A DNA stretch of 64,000 nucleotides from assembly GCA_028554795.2 (NCBI GenBank), contig CM068824.1:158043289-158107288 (forward strand). Direction: 5' to 3'. Shown here in pieces: positions 52,175 to 64,000 of this stretch. A program made the position numbers and the translations under genes. Source of the DNA: Sinohyriopsis cumingii (lineage: Eukaryota > Mollusca > Bivalvia > Unionida > Unionidae). The first letter of the stretch is position 1. The number at the start of each line of letters is the position of its first letter. Under the pieces are notes generated by a model. The model was not told the DNA's origin. It searched no databases and was given only the letters and a program-made list of their open reading frames with translations.

Positions 52175-53654
52175 CGTGATTTACGGAAACTTGAAAATGT
52201 GCATAGTATTTATTCTTCAACAGAAAATGGGCAGTGAGGGTCGATTCATGGGGTTCCGGGATCTATTTGCATGAAATTAATATTTACTAAACATATTTGA
52301 AAACCATCGTATGGTACTTATTAGGAATAAACATCTACCTCCCACTTATCGCAACCAAGAAAAATTTTCATGAAGTCCGTCTGCTGTTCTAACAGTGACT
52401 GTCTACGGATTTTTTAATCAAGTTGACATAAAGTTATTTTTAGAAATTCGTGCTAGGCTCGCGTAGGTATAATACAATTATGAAGTTTATGTTCATTACA
52501 CCTCTGTAATGTTTACCATAACACAATCTGGTACAGAAAAGAATAAAAAAAATGCACTCATTTATGTCATAATGCAATCTACAGTTCTTATGACTTCAGA
52601 CGAATGTAACTTTTGACGCATGTGCGATATCTCCCGGGATACTGCACGTGCAGGTTTTACAACAGCTGGGTTGTGATTACAGGCAATATGTGCATCATCG
52701 TCTCTGCAAGGAAGAAATGATGTAAATGATAATATGTTCAGTAAGAACAAATTAGGCCGCAAACCTGTAGTTTTTTTTTATATAGTTTTGGTACATATTC
52801 ATCAAACATAGCAACTATTGCAGGCAGACTTGTCCGCAACACGTCGAAGAACAAACTGGTCGTTTTTAAACACAATTGTTTCTCGTGCCGTTGAGTTACG
52901 CTCGCTAAAAGAAGCATTTCAAATAAATATGCAGCAAATTTCCATGACTAATCTGAGATTTAACAACTTATACATCCACGTCAGATCATATAACCCTAGC
53001 GCTTTCACCATTTCGAATAACCTGGTTTCTTCATCGGATAATCTAGCGACCTAAGCTGCACATTTCGTTCATTCAAAATACGGTTTGGTTTCTTCCGTCC
53101 CATTACTCTAGCGTCCGTGTATTTTTCGTGTGAGTATCACCTGATGAATATTACCACGATTAGAACAACGCTCCAAAATTTAAAAAAAAGAATAAAAATT
53201 GAATCGAATTAGCCGGTGTGGTCTCCAACACAAATTTAATAAACTCGTAAGCAAACAAAATAAGCAGTGTCACTATATGCAGTCAATATTTTGCTGGAAA
53301 GATCTTTTCATGGGGTCCTACGATCGCAGGATGAAAAGTCCTTAAGGCACATACAATGCGTATTGCACTGGGACTAGAGAGTGATAATTCCCTTCTGATG
53401 ATTGTTATGTAAGGTCAACAAAATATGTTTTTGGTCCGGGCGACCGTCCCTGCTTTTCGTTGCCGACCTAAGCACCCCCCTTCCCCGTTCACAAAATCCA
53501 CCACCACCCCAAATGCCCGAAATTTATTTAAACTGATTTCTGCATCTATATATATAATGTTTTCAAAAAAGACCTATCTACTACCCTAATTTTAAAAACA
53601 GTGCAAAAGGAAACACGCGCATTTTTTTTTAAAACCTAATATTATTATCATATA
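52175..53654. other. Gene-free DNA
   Basis: No gene recognised. Confidence 0.5.
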
Positions 53655-53840
53655 TTGGTCGGATGACTCAGTAATAGAGTACAGGATTCGTGAGCAAAGA
53701 GTCATAGATTCGAATCTCGCCTTGGTCAGCTCTGATTGGCAGCTGTAGAACTCGTGATCAAAGGGTTTCAAATTCGGATCCCGCCTGGGCTATGCCAGAG
53801 TGGCTTTTATTGTGTGGTCTTTGACAATGACTGTCTATGG
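53655..53840 (+). mobile_element. Dimeric tRNA-like SINE fragment
   Basis: A tRNA-like head, GGATGACTCAGTAATAGAGT, then GATTCGAATCTCGCC (box B) is followed by a second, partial head with GAACTCGTGATCAAAGGGTT and CAAATTCGGATCCCGCCTGG. The two heads are tandem and diverged, indicating a SINE or SINE dimer, not a tRNA gene. Confidence 0.6.
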
Positions 53841-54360
53841 TATATCATAAAATCTGTAATAAGTTGTATCGAAGTTTGCTCGGACTTTTATCTTCAAAAC
53901 TTCCAGAGCAGTTAAAATCAATTTTTATTAGGGAATTCTGAATTCTGTATTAAGATCTATAGCTAAAATATTGTGTCTCAGTGTGGTCGAATTTTGATCT
54001 AAAATATTATCCACATAGCAGTTAAAAGCAATACACAATGCTCATGTATTTCCGTAATCTGTAGGCCCTCTACCGATGTCGTGATTAGTACAGAACTTCC
54101 TTAGTTCTTCGATAACAGAATGAACCGAATCTAGTGCGCATGACCCAATCAGTTCGTCACTACTGTTTGTAAGAACAAGTAAGGGGCATATAGTAATAAA
54201 CTTCTTTAGAACTAAAATAAGTGGTTATGAACAACATTATTGCCACATTGAAAACTAGTCATTAAAAATATTGTAACAAAAAGTTAATTTACGTATTACT
54301 AGAAAAGTGCTGTAACTGTGGCTAAACAGAACTACTAAAATCAGTTCTAAATTATCTACA
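53841..54360. other. Gene-free DNA
   Basis: Nothing recognised. Confidence 0.5.
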
Positions 54361-54636
54361 GTCAGAGGTCCAAGTTAAAGTGCCAGCATTTTTTCTGGAA
54401 TTTGTGTACATTCAAACTTAAATGTAATGTTAAGCATAGGGTTATCGGAATAAATAAGCATCATTGGTTATAAACGCTTAATGCGCTGGCCCTTCCCGGT
54501 CAGAGGTCCAAGTTCGAGTGGCAACATTTTTCTGAAATTTGTTTACATTCAAACTTTTGTGTAATGTTAAGCATAGGGTTATCGGAATAAATAAGCATCA
54601 TTGGTTATAAACGCTTAATTCCCTGACCCTTCCCAC
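54361..54636. repeat. 138-bp tandem duplication
   Basis: Two head-to-tail copies beginning GTCAGAGGTCCAAGTT and both containing GTTAAGCATAGGGTTATCGG and CATTGGTTATAAACGCTTAA. The copies differ mainly in the first half. Confidence 0.95.
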
Positions 54637-56857
54637 CCCATACGGTGTCGGCATAGGGTAATCTCTTAGTAGCCGGCCAAGCAAATTTGAAAAAGCTTTC
54701 ATCGACTTATAACTGCATGAAATCGACAGGAATACTACTTATTTTCTCAGAAAATGCGAGTATACTATTAAAGTCCAAATATAAAAAAGGGGGTGCTAAG
54801 GGTCAGAAGAAACTCGGATTAAAGTTTATTTCACGTGATTTTACCAGGGACATATACATGCATTGGTATCATACAGAAAACTTTTTTTTCAGGCTTCAGA
54901 GTTATGAAAGGGAGGCGGTTGTTTCATATAGTTCTGGAAGGGGGTAGTTATTACCTCTTTTATAGGCCCACATACGAGCAAAGTCAGCGACTTATGAATT
55001 GGAGGTACGCTTCCGCTTGTCGTAAGAGGAGATTAATGGCGGAGGGAGCCTTCATGCCCCGGGATGCGTCCCATGATCATGTCTCAGATTAGGATTAGGT
55101 CTTTGGTTTTACAAGAGTGTCGTTTATTATTAAAACTTAGAGTTTGTATTTAAAATATTTTACCCATTTGTAACTTTATTTTTGTGTTTAGTGACATTTT
55201 TCTTCTAAAGCGCAATGGTTTAGCTCCAACATTTTTTTTTATATTTTAAAAATAGTGTGCATAGCGTTGCAACAACTTTTCTCGCACACTGCGAAAGAGA
55301 TAAAAAGATATAACAATTATCTCATTCGCTTTGGGACAGGTTCGTACATTATATGGAGAGAGAGAGAGAGAGAGAACAAGCGCGATCTTTTATTTATCAT
55401 TGTTCGAAATGTACATAAATTTCATGGTCGATGACAAAAGGAAACATCAGGCAGAAAATCGAACGGTTTGCAGGCAAAAGTTCGCACAAAACGGATCACC
55501 AAAGGGAGGTAATCCGAACCTTAGTATTATAGTTGAAAACAATGATCTGCCATTTTCAAATTTCATTTTTTGGTACCAGACTGATGCCCCTCCCCCTATT
55601 TGCCGAACAAATAATAGGTTATCATGTGCTTTTCAGACCCCCATAAGGTCTGCGGTGTTGTGCTATGCATTTTATTATAATTTCGAGTTACAAAAATTTA
55701 TTGAGATATTTTTTTGTCCGGGGAAATTTCAAATTTCATTAACACGAGATATTTTTGGGACATTTCCCGCTCCTGAGAGACGGTTTAACGGCATACACTA
55801 AGTGCCCCTGCTCAGCACGAGATCGTTCTTCCACTTCAGACTAGCAGAATGTTGCATTCTAATATTTAACTCTCGAGGGGACTTTGCCCACGTGTATATT
55901 TCACTGAAGGTCAAACTGACATGCCATTCTTGGGGTGCCAATGCTTGCTCCTGACACACATTGATAACGGCCTTGTAACTAACTACTAGGTGGGGCTGAT
56001 TTAGCATACGTGACCCAGTAATGGACAAGGCATGTTGGGGGCAATTAGTTTAAATGGGCCACCTGGTACACATGTATATGTGATTACGCCAGTTGCTATG
56101 AAACTGAGTACAATATTTGGATAACACCTGTGATTGAATGTAGTAAGTATTCAAGCAGCTGAAAAAAAATAATGAAAAATCTTAATTCAATACGGAATGA
56201 TAAACAGTTGAGCATGATAACTGAACTCAACATCGTTTAAATACAATATATACAGCCCACCGTGTTTCTTTAACCTTGAGCTAAATAACAATTCTTCTGA
56301 TTAGGTCTAAATTAAGATTTGATGCGAGTTTAAATAATAATATGATACCTGCTGTCGACAGGAAAGACAACACGTGTATGTCTATTGACCCTTTGAAATA
56401 AAAACGCACCAGTCTCGAAAACATGTTCACAATCATCCCGTCCAAATAAATTGGTGTTTCAATGTTAGTATGACTCAGTTTATGAAAGTAGTTTGAATTT
56501 AAAGTTGTGACTGTAAAAGTTCTGTGTTTCATTATATGGCCAGTATTAATAAACGAACTGCACTTGATGATTGTAGATGATGTGCAAACGTTCTACACGC
56601 ATTTTACTTGGATGCACAATGAAAAATACGGTGTGTCACGCCAAAGTTAAGAGTAAACCACAACGTCAATAGACGATCTATTTCCCACTTACACAGACGA
56701 ATAATAAAAATCCAACCAAAACAACATTTGGCCATTTTCGAAGGTATTAAGATCGTATTATATTTGATCTCAGTTTGTTACTAGTATCATTAGCTAAGAA
56801 TCGTCAATAATATTTCTTGCCAGCAGAAACTTTCGTTTAAGACCTTGCCACACGCAA

Positions 56858-56859
<2 letters not shown>
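54637..56859. other. Gene-free DNA
   Basis: Open frames at 54,687-54,947, 55,331-55,801 and 55,798-56,028 have no family features and are probably chance. A short GA run lies at about 55,356-55,374. Confidence 0.45.

Positions 56860-56941
<82 letters not shown>
56860..56941. repeat. (TA)n microsatellite
   Basis: About 80 bp of AT/TA, the longest in the window. Confidence 0.95.
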
Positions 56942-56944
<3 letters not shown>

Positions 56945-57215
56945 TATGTGTGTGTGTGATAATAGTTCCTTCAAGTGCAATAGGGGCTTTCGACTGTCTT
57001 TGAGTCTGTGTTAAAAGGCAATCACAAAATAGAAAAACAAGTCGAACAATAAACATACAAGAAAAGGCTGAATTTTTTTACGAAACGTGACAGCATTATT
57101 TCAAAGCTATGGATATCGTTCGTTATTGGTTGAAAGTCCGATGATAAACGATATCGAACTCTCAAGTTAAAAAGCAAAATGTTCTGCACTGGTCATATGT
57201 GAACGTTTTCAACAT
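56942..57215. other. Gene-free spacer
   Basis: Nothing recognised. Confidence 0.5.
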
Positions 57216-58482
57216 GCTAAATTACACTGGAACATTCACTCTATCAGCTACATTACACTGGAACAACATTCACTCTATCAGCTAGATTACACTCGAACAT
57301 TCACTCTGTCAGGTAAATTACATTGGAACATTCACTCTATCAGCTAAATTACACTGGAACATTCACTCTATCAGCTACATTACACTGGAACAACATTCAC
57401 TCTATCAACTAAATTATACTGGAACATTCATTCTATCAGCTAAATTATACTGGAACATTCACTCTATCAGCTAAATTACACTGGAACATTCACTCTATCA
57501 GCTAAATTATACTGGAACATTCACTCTATCAGCTAAATTACACTGGAACATTCACTCTATCAGCTACATTACACTGGAACAACATTCACTCTATCAACTA
57601 AATTATACTGGAACATTCACTCTATCAGCTACATTACACTGGAATATTCACTCTATCAACTAAATCATACTGGAACATTCACTCTATCAACTAAATTATA
57701 CTGGAACATTTCTCTATCAACTAAATTATACTGGAACATTCACTCTATCAGCTAAATTACACTGGAACATTCACTCTATCAGCTAAATTATACTGGAAAA
57801 TTCACTCTATCAGCTAAATTAAACTGGAACATTCACTCTATCAGCTACATTACACTGGAACAACATTCACTCTATCAACTAAATTATATTGGAACATTCA
57901 CTCTATCAGCTAAATTACACTGGAACATTCACTCTATCAACTAAATTATACTGGAACATTCACTCTATCAGCTAAATTACACTGGAACATTCACTCTATC
58001 AGCTAAATTACACTTGAACATTCACTCTATCAGCTACATTACACTGGAACAACATTCACTCTATCAGCTAGATTACACTCGAACATTCACTCTATCAGGT
58101 AAATTACATTGGAACATTCACTCTATCAGCTAAATTACACTCGAACATTCACTCTATCAGCTAAATTACACTGGAACATTCACTCTATCAACTAAATTAT
58201 ACTGGAACATTCACTCTATCAGCTAAATTACACTGGAACATTCACTCTATCAGCTAAATTACACTTGAACATTCACTCTATCAGCTACATTACACTGGAA
58301 CAACATTCACTCTATCAGCTAGATTACACTCGAACATTCACTCTATCAGGTAAATTACATTGGAACATTCACTCTATCAGCTAAATTACACTCGAACATT
58401 CACTCTATCAGCTAAATTACACTCGAACATTCATTCTATCAGCTAAATAACACTGGAACAATCACTGTATCAGCTAAATTAC
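57216..58482. repeat. 31-bp minisatellite, about 40 units
   Basis: Units contain GCTAAATTACACTGGAACAT and TCACTCTATCA. Some units are 34 bp through an extra AAC (GGAACAACATTCAC), and blocks of several units repeat together, for example 57,216-57,340 against 58,020-58,140 and 58,270-58,380, showing higher-order duplication. Confidence 0.95.
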
Positions 58483-58845
58483 ATGCGAGTACGTAAAGAG
58501 ATCCAACAATGTAAAACCAAACCAAAATGTTGAACATAATTGCAACATATCAGCAAGGCGAATACCCTGATACAGACAGACATGTTCATGGAACACGGAA
58601 TCAGCACCACAATGCCTTAAATGACAAAACGTAACCAATGTGTGACGAACGGATGCATGGAGGGGCAAATGAAGCATTTTATATGGTACCTCTGGTCGCA
58701 TTTGCAGTTGATGAAATAGACAAAAATGGAAACTGAAATATTTATATAAAAAAATGAAATAAAACATTTTAGTCAGCTAAATCTTCATCAAACATAAATA
58801 GTACCAACTGAGTGTCAAAATCACAGAACGATTAAGCCTTTTACA
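58483..58845. other. Gene-free spacer between two minisatellites
   Basis: Nothing recognised; a minus-strand frame at 58,474-58,767 has no family features. Confidence 0.5.
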
Positions 58846-60665
58846 CATGTAGTCAAGTTTGGTACATTACATGTAGTCAAGTTTGGTACAATACATGTAG
58901 TCAAGTTTGGTACAATACATGTAGTCAAGTTTGGTACAATACATGTAGTCAGGTTTGGTACAATACATGTAGTCATGTTTGGTACATACCATGTAGTCAA
59001 GTTTGGTACAATACATGCAGTCAAGTTTGGTACATACCATGTAGTCAAGTTTGGTACATACCATGTAGTCAAGTTTGGTACATACCATGTAGTCAAGTTT
59101 GGTACAATACATGTAGTCAAGTTTGGTACATACCATGTAGTCAAGTTTGGTACATACCATGTAGTCAAGTTTGGTACATACCATGTAATCAAGTTTGGTA
59201 CAATACATGTAGTCAAGTTTGGTACAATACATGTAGTCAAGTTTGGTACATAACATGTAGTCAAGTTTGGTACATACCATGTAGTCAAGTTTGGTACAAT
59301 ACATGTAGTCAAGTTTAGTACATTACGTGTAGTCATGTTTGGTACAATACATGTAGTCAAGTTTGGTACATTACATGTAGTCATGTTTGGTACATTACAT
59401 GTAGTCATGTTTGGTACATTACATGTAGTCATGTTTGGTACAATACATGTAGTCAAGTTTGGTACAACACATGTAGTCAAGTTTGGTACAATACATGTAG
59501 TCAAGTTTGGTACAATACATGTAGTCAAGTTTGGTACATTACATGTAGTCAAGTTTGGTACATTACATGTAGTCATGTTTGGTACAATACATGTAGTCAA
59601 GTTTGGTACAATACATGTAGTCAAGTTTGGTACATACCATGTAGTCAAGTTTGGTACAATACATGTAGTCAAGTTTGGTACATTACATGTAGTCATGTTT
59701 GGTACATTACATGTAGTCATGTTTGGTACATTACATGTAGTCTTGTTTTGTACAATACATGTAGTCAAGTTTAGTACATTACGTGTAGTCATGTTTGGTA
59801 CAATACATGTAGTCAAGTTTGGTACATTACATGTAGTCAGGTTTGGTACAATACATGTAGTCAAGTTTGGTACATTACATGTAGTCATGTTTGGTACAAT
59901 ACATGTAGTCATGTTTGGTACAATACATGTAGTCAAGTTTAGTACATTACGTATAGTCATGTTTGGTACAATACATGTAGTCATGTTTGGTACAGTACAT
60001 GTAGTCAAGTTTAGTACATTACGTGTAGTCATGTTTGGTACAATACATGTAGTCAAGTTTGGTACATTACATGTAGTCAGGTTTGGTACAATACATGTAG
60101 TCATGTTTGGTACATTACGTGTAGTCATGTTTGGTACAATACATGTAGTCAAGTTTAGTACATTACGTGTAGTCATGTTTGGTACAATACATGTAGTCAT
60201 GTTTGGTACAATACATGTAGTCAAGTTTAGTACATTACGTGTAGTCATGTTTGGTACAATACATGTAGTCATGTTTGGTACAATACATGTAGTCATGTTT
60301 GGTACATTACGTGTAGTCATGTTTGGTACAATACATGTAGTCAAGTTTGGTACAATACATGTAGTCAAGTTTGGTACATACCATGTAGTCAAGTTTGGTA
60401 CATTACATGTAGTCAGGTTTGGTACAATACATGTAGTCAAGTTTGGTACATTACATGTAGTCAGGTTTGGTACAATACATGTAGTCAAGTTTGGTACAAT
60501 ACATGTAGTCATGTTTGGTACATTACATGTAGTCAAGTTTGGTACAATACGTGTAGTCATGTTTGGTACAATACATGTAGTCATGTTTGGTACAATACAT
60601 GTAGTCAAGTTTGGTACAATACATGTAGTCATGTTTAGTACATTACGTGTAGTCATGTTTGGTAC
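58846..60665. repeat. 24-bp minisatellite, about 76 units
   Basis: Units follow CATGTAGTCAAGTTTGGTAC plus a variable four-base end (AATA, ATTA or ATAC). The 24-bp register is kept without any visible insertion or deletion over 1.8 kb; variation is limited to a few positions. Because 24 is a multiple of three, long frames stay open on both strands, giving octapeptide repeats such as MTTCIVPN. I regard these as by-products of the repeat. Confidence 0.95.
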
Positions 60666-61924
60666 GTTTCTTAATTTTCAAAAGATCTTTTTAAGCTAGG
60701 TGCTAAATACTGTATGTTTCTACATTATTGAAGTATGCTTTAAATTGCTCTTTGAATACAAATTATAAGGAATCATCAAACTTATAGGAAATCTAGAGTC
60801 AGAGTATTGAAATGTATACAGATAGTCAATGTAATTCATACAACATTTATGAATGGAAGATCAGTTTGATTTTTAAGTCAGCCCTTCCTGCACAGTGATG
60901 AAAACCATAGATGTTAGTTCACGTATAAGCCCTACAGCTAATATATATTTCTGCCAAAGATAATGCAAAAAAGGTTCTAATTTTGATGTAAGCTTTTTAT
61001 GTTAAATGTCAATTAATACACTAGTTTTTGAGAAGTCTAAAAGTGCAAAACACCGTATGCTATTGGACAGATGGCGGATAACACACACAGTACCATGCTA
61101 TGAACTTAGCGGACACGTGGTCATGCAAGCTAAATACAACCTCACTCTTGTCACATTCATACTATTTATCCAGGATATATAAAATAACTAGAAATATATT
61201 TATAATAGTTCGGAAGAAATGCAGTTTTATACATTATTTCATATTCCTAAATTGACTGAACCTTTCGTTGAAGAAAATATAAGCTTAGATATGTAAATAT
61301 TCAGAATTCTTAAGAAAGAATACGTCAAAAATATTATATAAAAAGTAAATCTAGGAACCGAACGTAAAAAAGGGGAACGTTTGGAAGAACTGGCCGATAA
61401 CAGTATCTTCTAACCAACATAGCATGACCCTCAAATGCTTGCACAACGTATGGCTATCATGAGAATCATACCCATTTGTCCCTCGTATTTACAAAAAGAC
61501 ATTTAATTGTCTCATGTTCGAAAAAATAAGTTTGAGTGAGAAAATATATTAAAGAAATTGAAATGTTTATATGTGGACCGCATAACCAATAATGAATATT
61601 TCAGCTTAATATTAAAATATATGGTTTGAAATATGGTAGCCTGTGGTGAAGTGACCACAGTCGAACACAGTTGAACACAGAAACAACAGAATGACAAACA
61701 TAGCACTATGATAGTGAAATAGGTTGTCATTCTGTAAATATACTTATCAGTCCAAGATTGTATTAACCATCCAAATTAAATCATTAATGAACTTTGCATT
61801 AGTAGTAACATCATTGAGATTATCAGTATTCTCTTTTTGTTGCAAACTGTTATAAAATATCTTGAAAATAGGACAAAGTCACGTGGTTGACGCTCTTTTT
61901 ATTATGTTAACATCTTAATGAAGA
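60666..61924. other. Gene-free DNA
   Basis: Nothing recognised. Confidence 0.5.
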
Positions 61925-63487
61925 AGTTGCAACTGTCATATTAACTCTGCAGTATTACAAAATTCAGAGTATGGCTAGTTGCAACTGTCATGAAAACTCT
62001 GCAGCATTAAACAATTCAAAGCATGGCTAGTTGCAATTGTCATATAAACTCTGCAGTATTGCTAAATTCAAAGTCTGGCTAGTTGCAATTGTCATCTAAA
62101 CTCTGCAGTATTACAAAATTCAAAGTATGGCTAGTTGCAATTATCATCTAAAATCAGCAGTATTACAAAATTCAAAGCATGGCTAGTTGCAATTGTCATC
62201 TAAAATATGCAGTATTACAAAATTCAAAGTATGGCTAGTTGCAATTGCCATCTAAAATATGCAGTATTACAAAATTCAAAGTATGGCTAGTTGCAATTGC
62301 CATCTAAAATATGCAGTATTACAAAATTCAAAGTCTGGCTAGTTGCAATTGTCATATAAACTCTGCAGTATTACTAAATTCAAAGTATCGCTAGTTGCAA
62401 TTGCCATCTAAAATATGCAGTATTACAAAATTCAAAGTCTGGCTAGTTGCAATTGTCATCTAAAATCTGCAGTATTACTAAATTCAAAGTATGGCTAGTT
62501 GCAATTGTCATCTAAAATCTGCAGTATTACTAAATTCAAAGTATCGCTAGTTGCAATTGTCATCTAAAATCTGTAGTATTACTAAATTCAAAGTATGGCT
62601 AGTTGCAATTGTCATCTAAAATCTGCAGCATTACTAAATTCAAAGTATGGCTAGTTGCAATTGTCATCTAAAATCTGCAGTATTACTAAATTCAAAGTAA
62701 GGCTAGTTGCAATTGTCATCTAAAATCTGCAGTATTACTAAATTCAAAGTATGGCTAGTTGCAATTGTCATCTAAAATCTGCAGTATTACAAAATTCAAA
62801 GTATGGCTAGTTGCAACTGTCATAGAACATCTGCAGTATTACAAAATTCAAAGTATGGCTAGTTGCAATTGTCGTAAAGAATCAGCAGTATTACAAAATT
62901 CAAAGTATGGCTAGTTGCAATTGTCATCTAAAATCTGCAGTATTACAAAATTCAAAGTATGGCTAGTTGCAATTGTCATCTAAAATCTGCAGTATTACAA
63001 AATTCAAAGTATGGCTAGTTGCAATTGTCATAAAAAAATCTGGAGTATTACAAAATTCAAAGTATGGCTAGTTGCAGTTGTCATAAAAAATCTGCAGTAT
63101 TACAAAATTCAAAGTATGGCTAGTTGCAATTGTCATCTAAAATCTGCAGTATTACAAAATTCAAAGTATGGCTAGTTGCAATTGTCATAAAAAAATCTGG
63201 AGTATTACAAAATTCAAAGTATGGCTAGTAGCAATTGTCATAAAAAATCTGCAGTATTACAAAATTCAAAGTATGGCTAGTAGCAATTGTCATCTAAAAT
63301 CTGCAGTATTACAAAATTCAAAGTATGGCTAGTAGCAATTGTCATAAAAAATCTGCAGTATTACAAAATTCAAAGTATGGCTAGTAGCAATTGTCATAAA
63401 AAATCTGCAGTATTACAAAATTCAAAGTATGGCTAGTTGCAATTGTCTTATAAAATCTGCAGCATTACAAAATTCAAAGTATGACTA
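61925..63487. repeat. 52-bp minisatellite, about 30 units
   Basis: Units contain GCAGTATTACAAAATTCAAA and GTATGGCTAGTTGCAATTGT, then CATCTAAAATCT or CATAAAAAATCT. Variants cluster regionally (CTAAA-type in the middle, TAGTAGC-type near 63.2-63.4 kb), as expected for local unit spreading. Confidence 0.95.
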
Positions 63488-64000
63488 TGTCATATGACCT
63501 TTTGTTCTATATGTCTCTCATGATAGCGAATAGAAATATTGTAACTTTTTGTCCTGTGACTTTTTATCTGTGACTTTTGTCCTACTGTTTATTCAAATGA
63601 ACCCGCATGAACCCATTGTCGTTAGGTAAATAGGTGTATTGTGTACCATTATGTAGCAAGCGTGCACAGCAATTAACTTTTGTCAACTACATGTAATGAA
63701 TTACCTGTTATCCGGAATCGATGGATGTGATATGGTCTGTTTAAGAATCTCATTTTATTTTTATATTGTAAATCTATACACAGTATGATGTGAACACACT
63801 ACCACCATTGCGTGATTATCATTTATTCGCGTACTCTCTTGTACGTTCATAGCGGTTGTTTCATAATATATTTGAACTGCTTTAGTAAATGTATGTTTTA
63901 TGTACAAAGTGCAAAGATGGACAGGAACTATGTTCAAGAGTTTCACCATTGAATCTTTGAAAGGAACACCTTGACAAAAATACACCAGGAAAAAAACTGC
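63488..64000. other. Gene-free right end
   Basis: Nothing recognised. Confidence 0.5.

Noticed and set aside
53655-53730. tRNA gene
   Set aside because: Arms pair poorly, and a second diverged head follows in tandem, as in a SINE.
55331-55801. 156-codon plus-strand frame
   Set aside because: No recognisable domain, biased residues and no promoter or neighbour support.
58821-60699. Very long open frames on both strands (611 and 454 codons)
   Set aside because: They are produced by the 24-bp tandem repeat, whose unit is a multiple of three; the octapeptide repeat has no family features and both strands are equally open.

Overview
The window reads as AT-rich, repeat-laden nuclear DNA of a metazoan, most likely a marine lophotrochozoan and plausibly a mollusc. 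The basis is two Polinton/Maverick elements, a LINE, a Penelope-like fragment, two tRNA-derived SINEs, many long minisatellites, and no convincing host gene. The host assignment is inference, because no conserved host gene or rRNA is present.

Layout. 1-3,224 is gene-free flank. 3,225-17,275 is an old, heavily decayed Polinton (copy A) without recognisable terminal repeats. 17,276-21,701 holds a 32-bp minisatellite and gene-free DNA. 21,708-39,683 is a second Polinton (copy B), 17,976 bp long, with inverted terminal repeats of about 505 bp and a 6-bp target duplication TGTGTT on both sides. Its DNA polymerase is broken and no protease gene is recognisable, but most other reading frames are open. 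39,690-64,000 is host-type DNA with a LINE-type reverse transcriptase fragment (41.0 kb), a frame-broken LINE (46.9-49.5 kb), a Penelope-like fragment (50.6-51.2 kb), SINEs (51.5 and 53.7 kb) and large minisatellites with units of 53, 138, 31, 24 and 52 bp.

Copy B, in order along the minus strand from right to left, carries protein-primed DNA polymerase B, a packaging ATPase, a basic protein, a small glycine-tailed protein, an unknown protein, a chromodomain integrase, a two-helix membrane protein, a penton-like minor capsid protein, a basic core-like protein, a double jelly-roll major capsid protein and an unknown acidic protein. Outside this block lie small accessory genes: three at the left end (minus strand), and at the right end a zinc-knuckle protein (plus), a coiled-coil protein (minus) and an Arg-rich peptide (plus).

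Main finding. Five accessory genes of copy B, and three positions in copy A, end in a replication-dependent histone-type mRNA 3' stem-loop (GGCCCT-TTTC-AGGGCC or AGCCCT-TTTC-AGGGCT, followed by ACCCA) with a purine-rich downstream element like the U7 snRNA target. The outermost two lie inside the terminal inverted repeats. Three of these genes share an upstream block (TGTTTTCCTTCACGTCCG) just before a TATA-like box placed about 50 nt from the start codon. The core block instead shows TATA boxes, ATGA overlaps and AATAAA signals. This suggests that the element splits its genes into two expression classes, one tied to the host's S-phase SLBP/U7 machinery. A second notable point is that copy A carries a BIR (inhibitor-of-apoptosis) domain next to its polymerase that copy B lacks.
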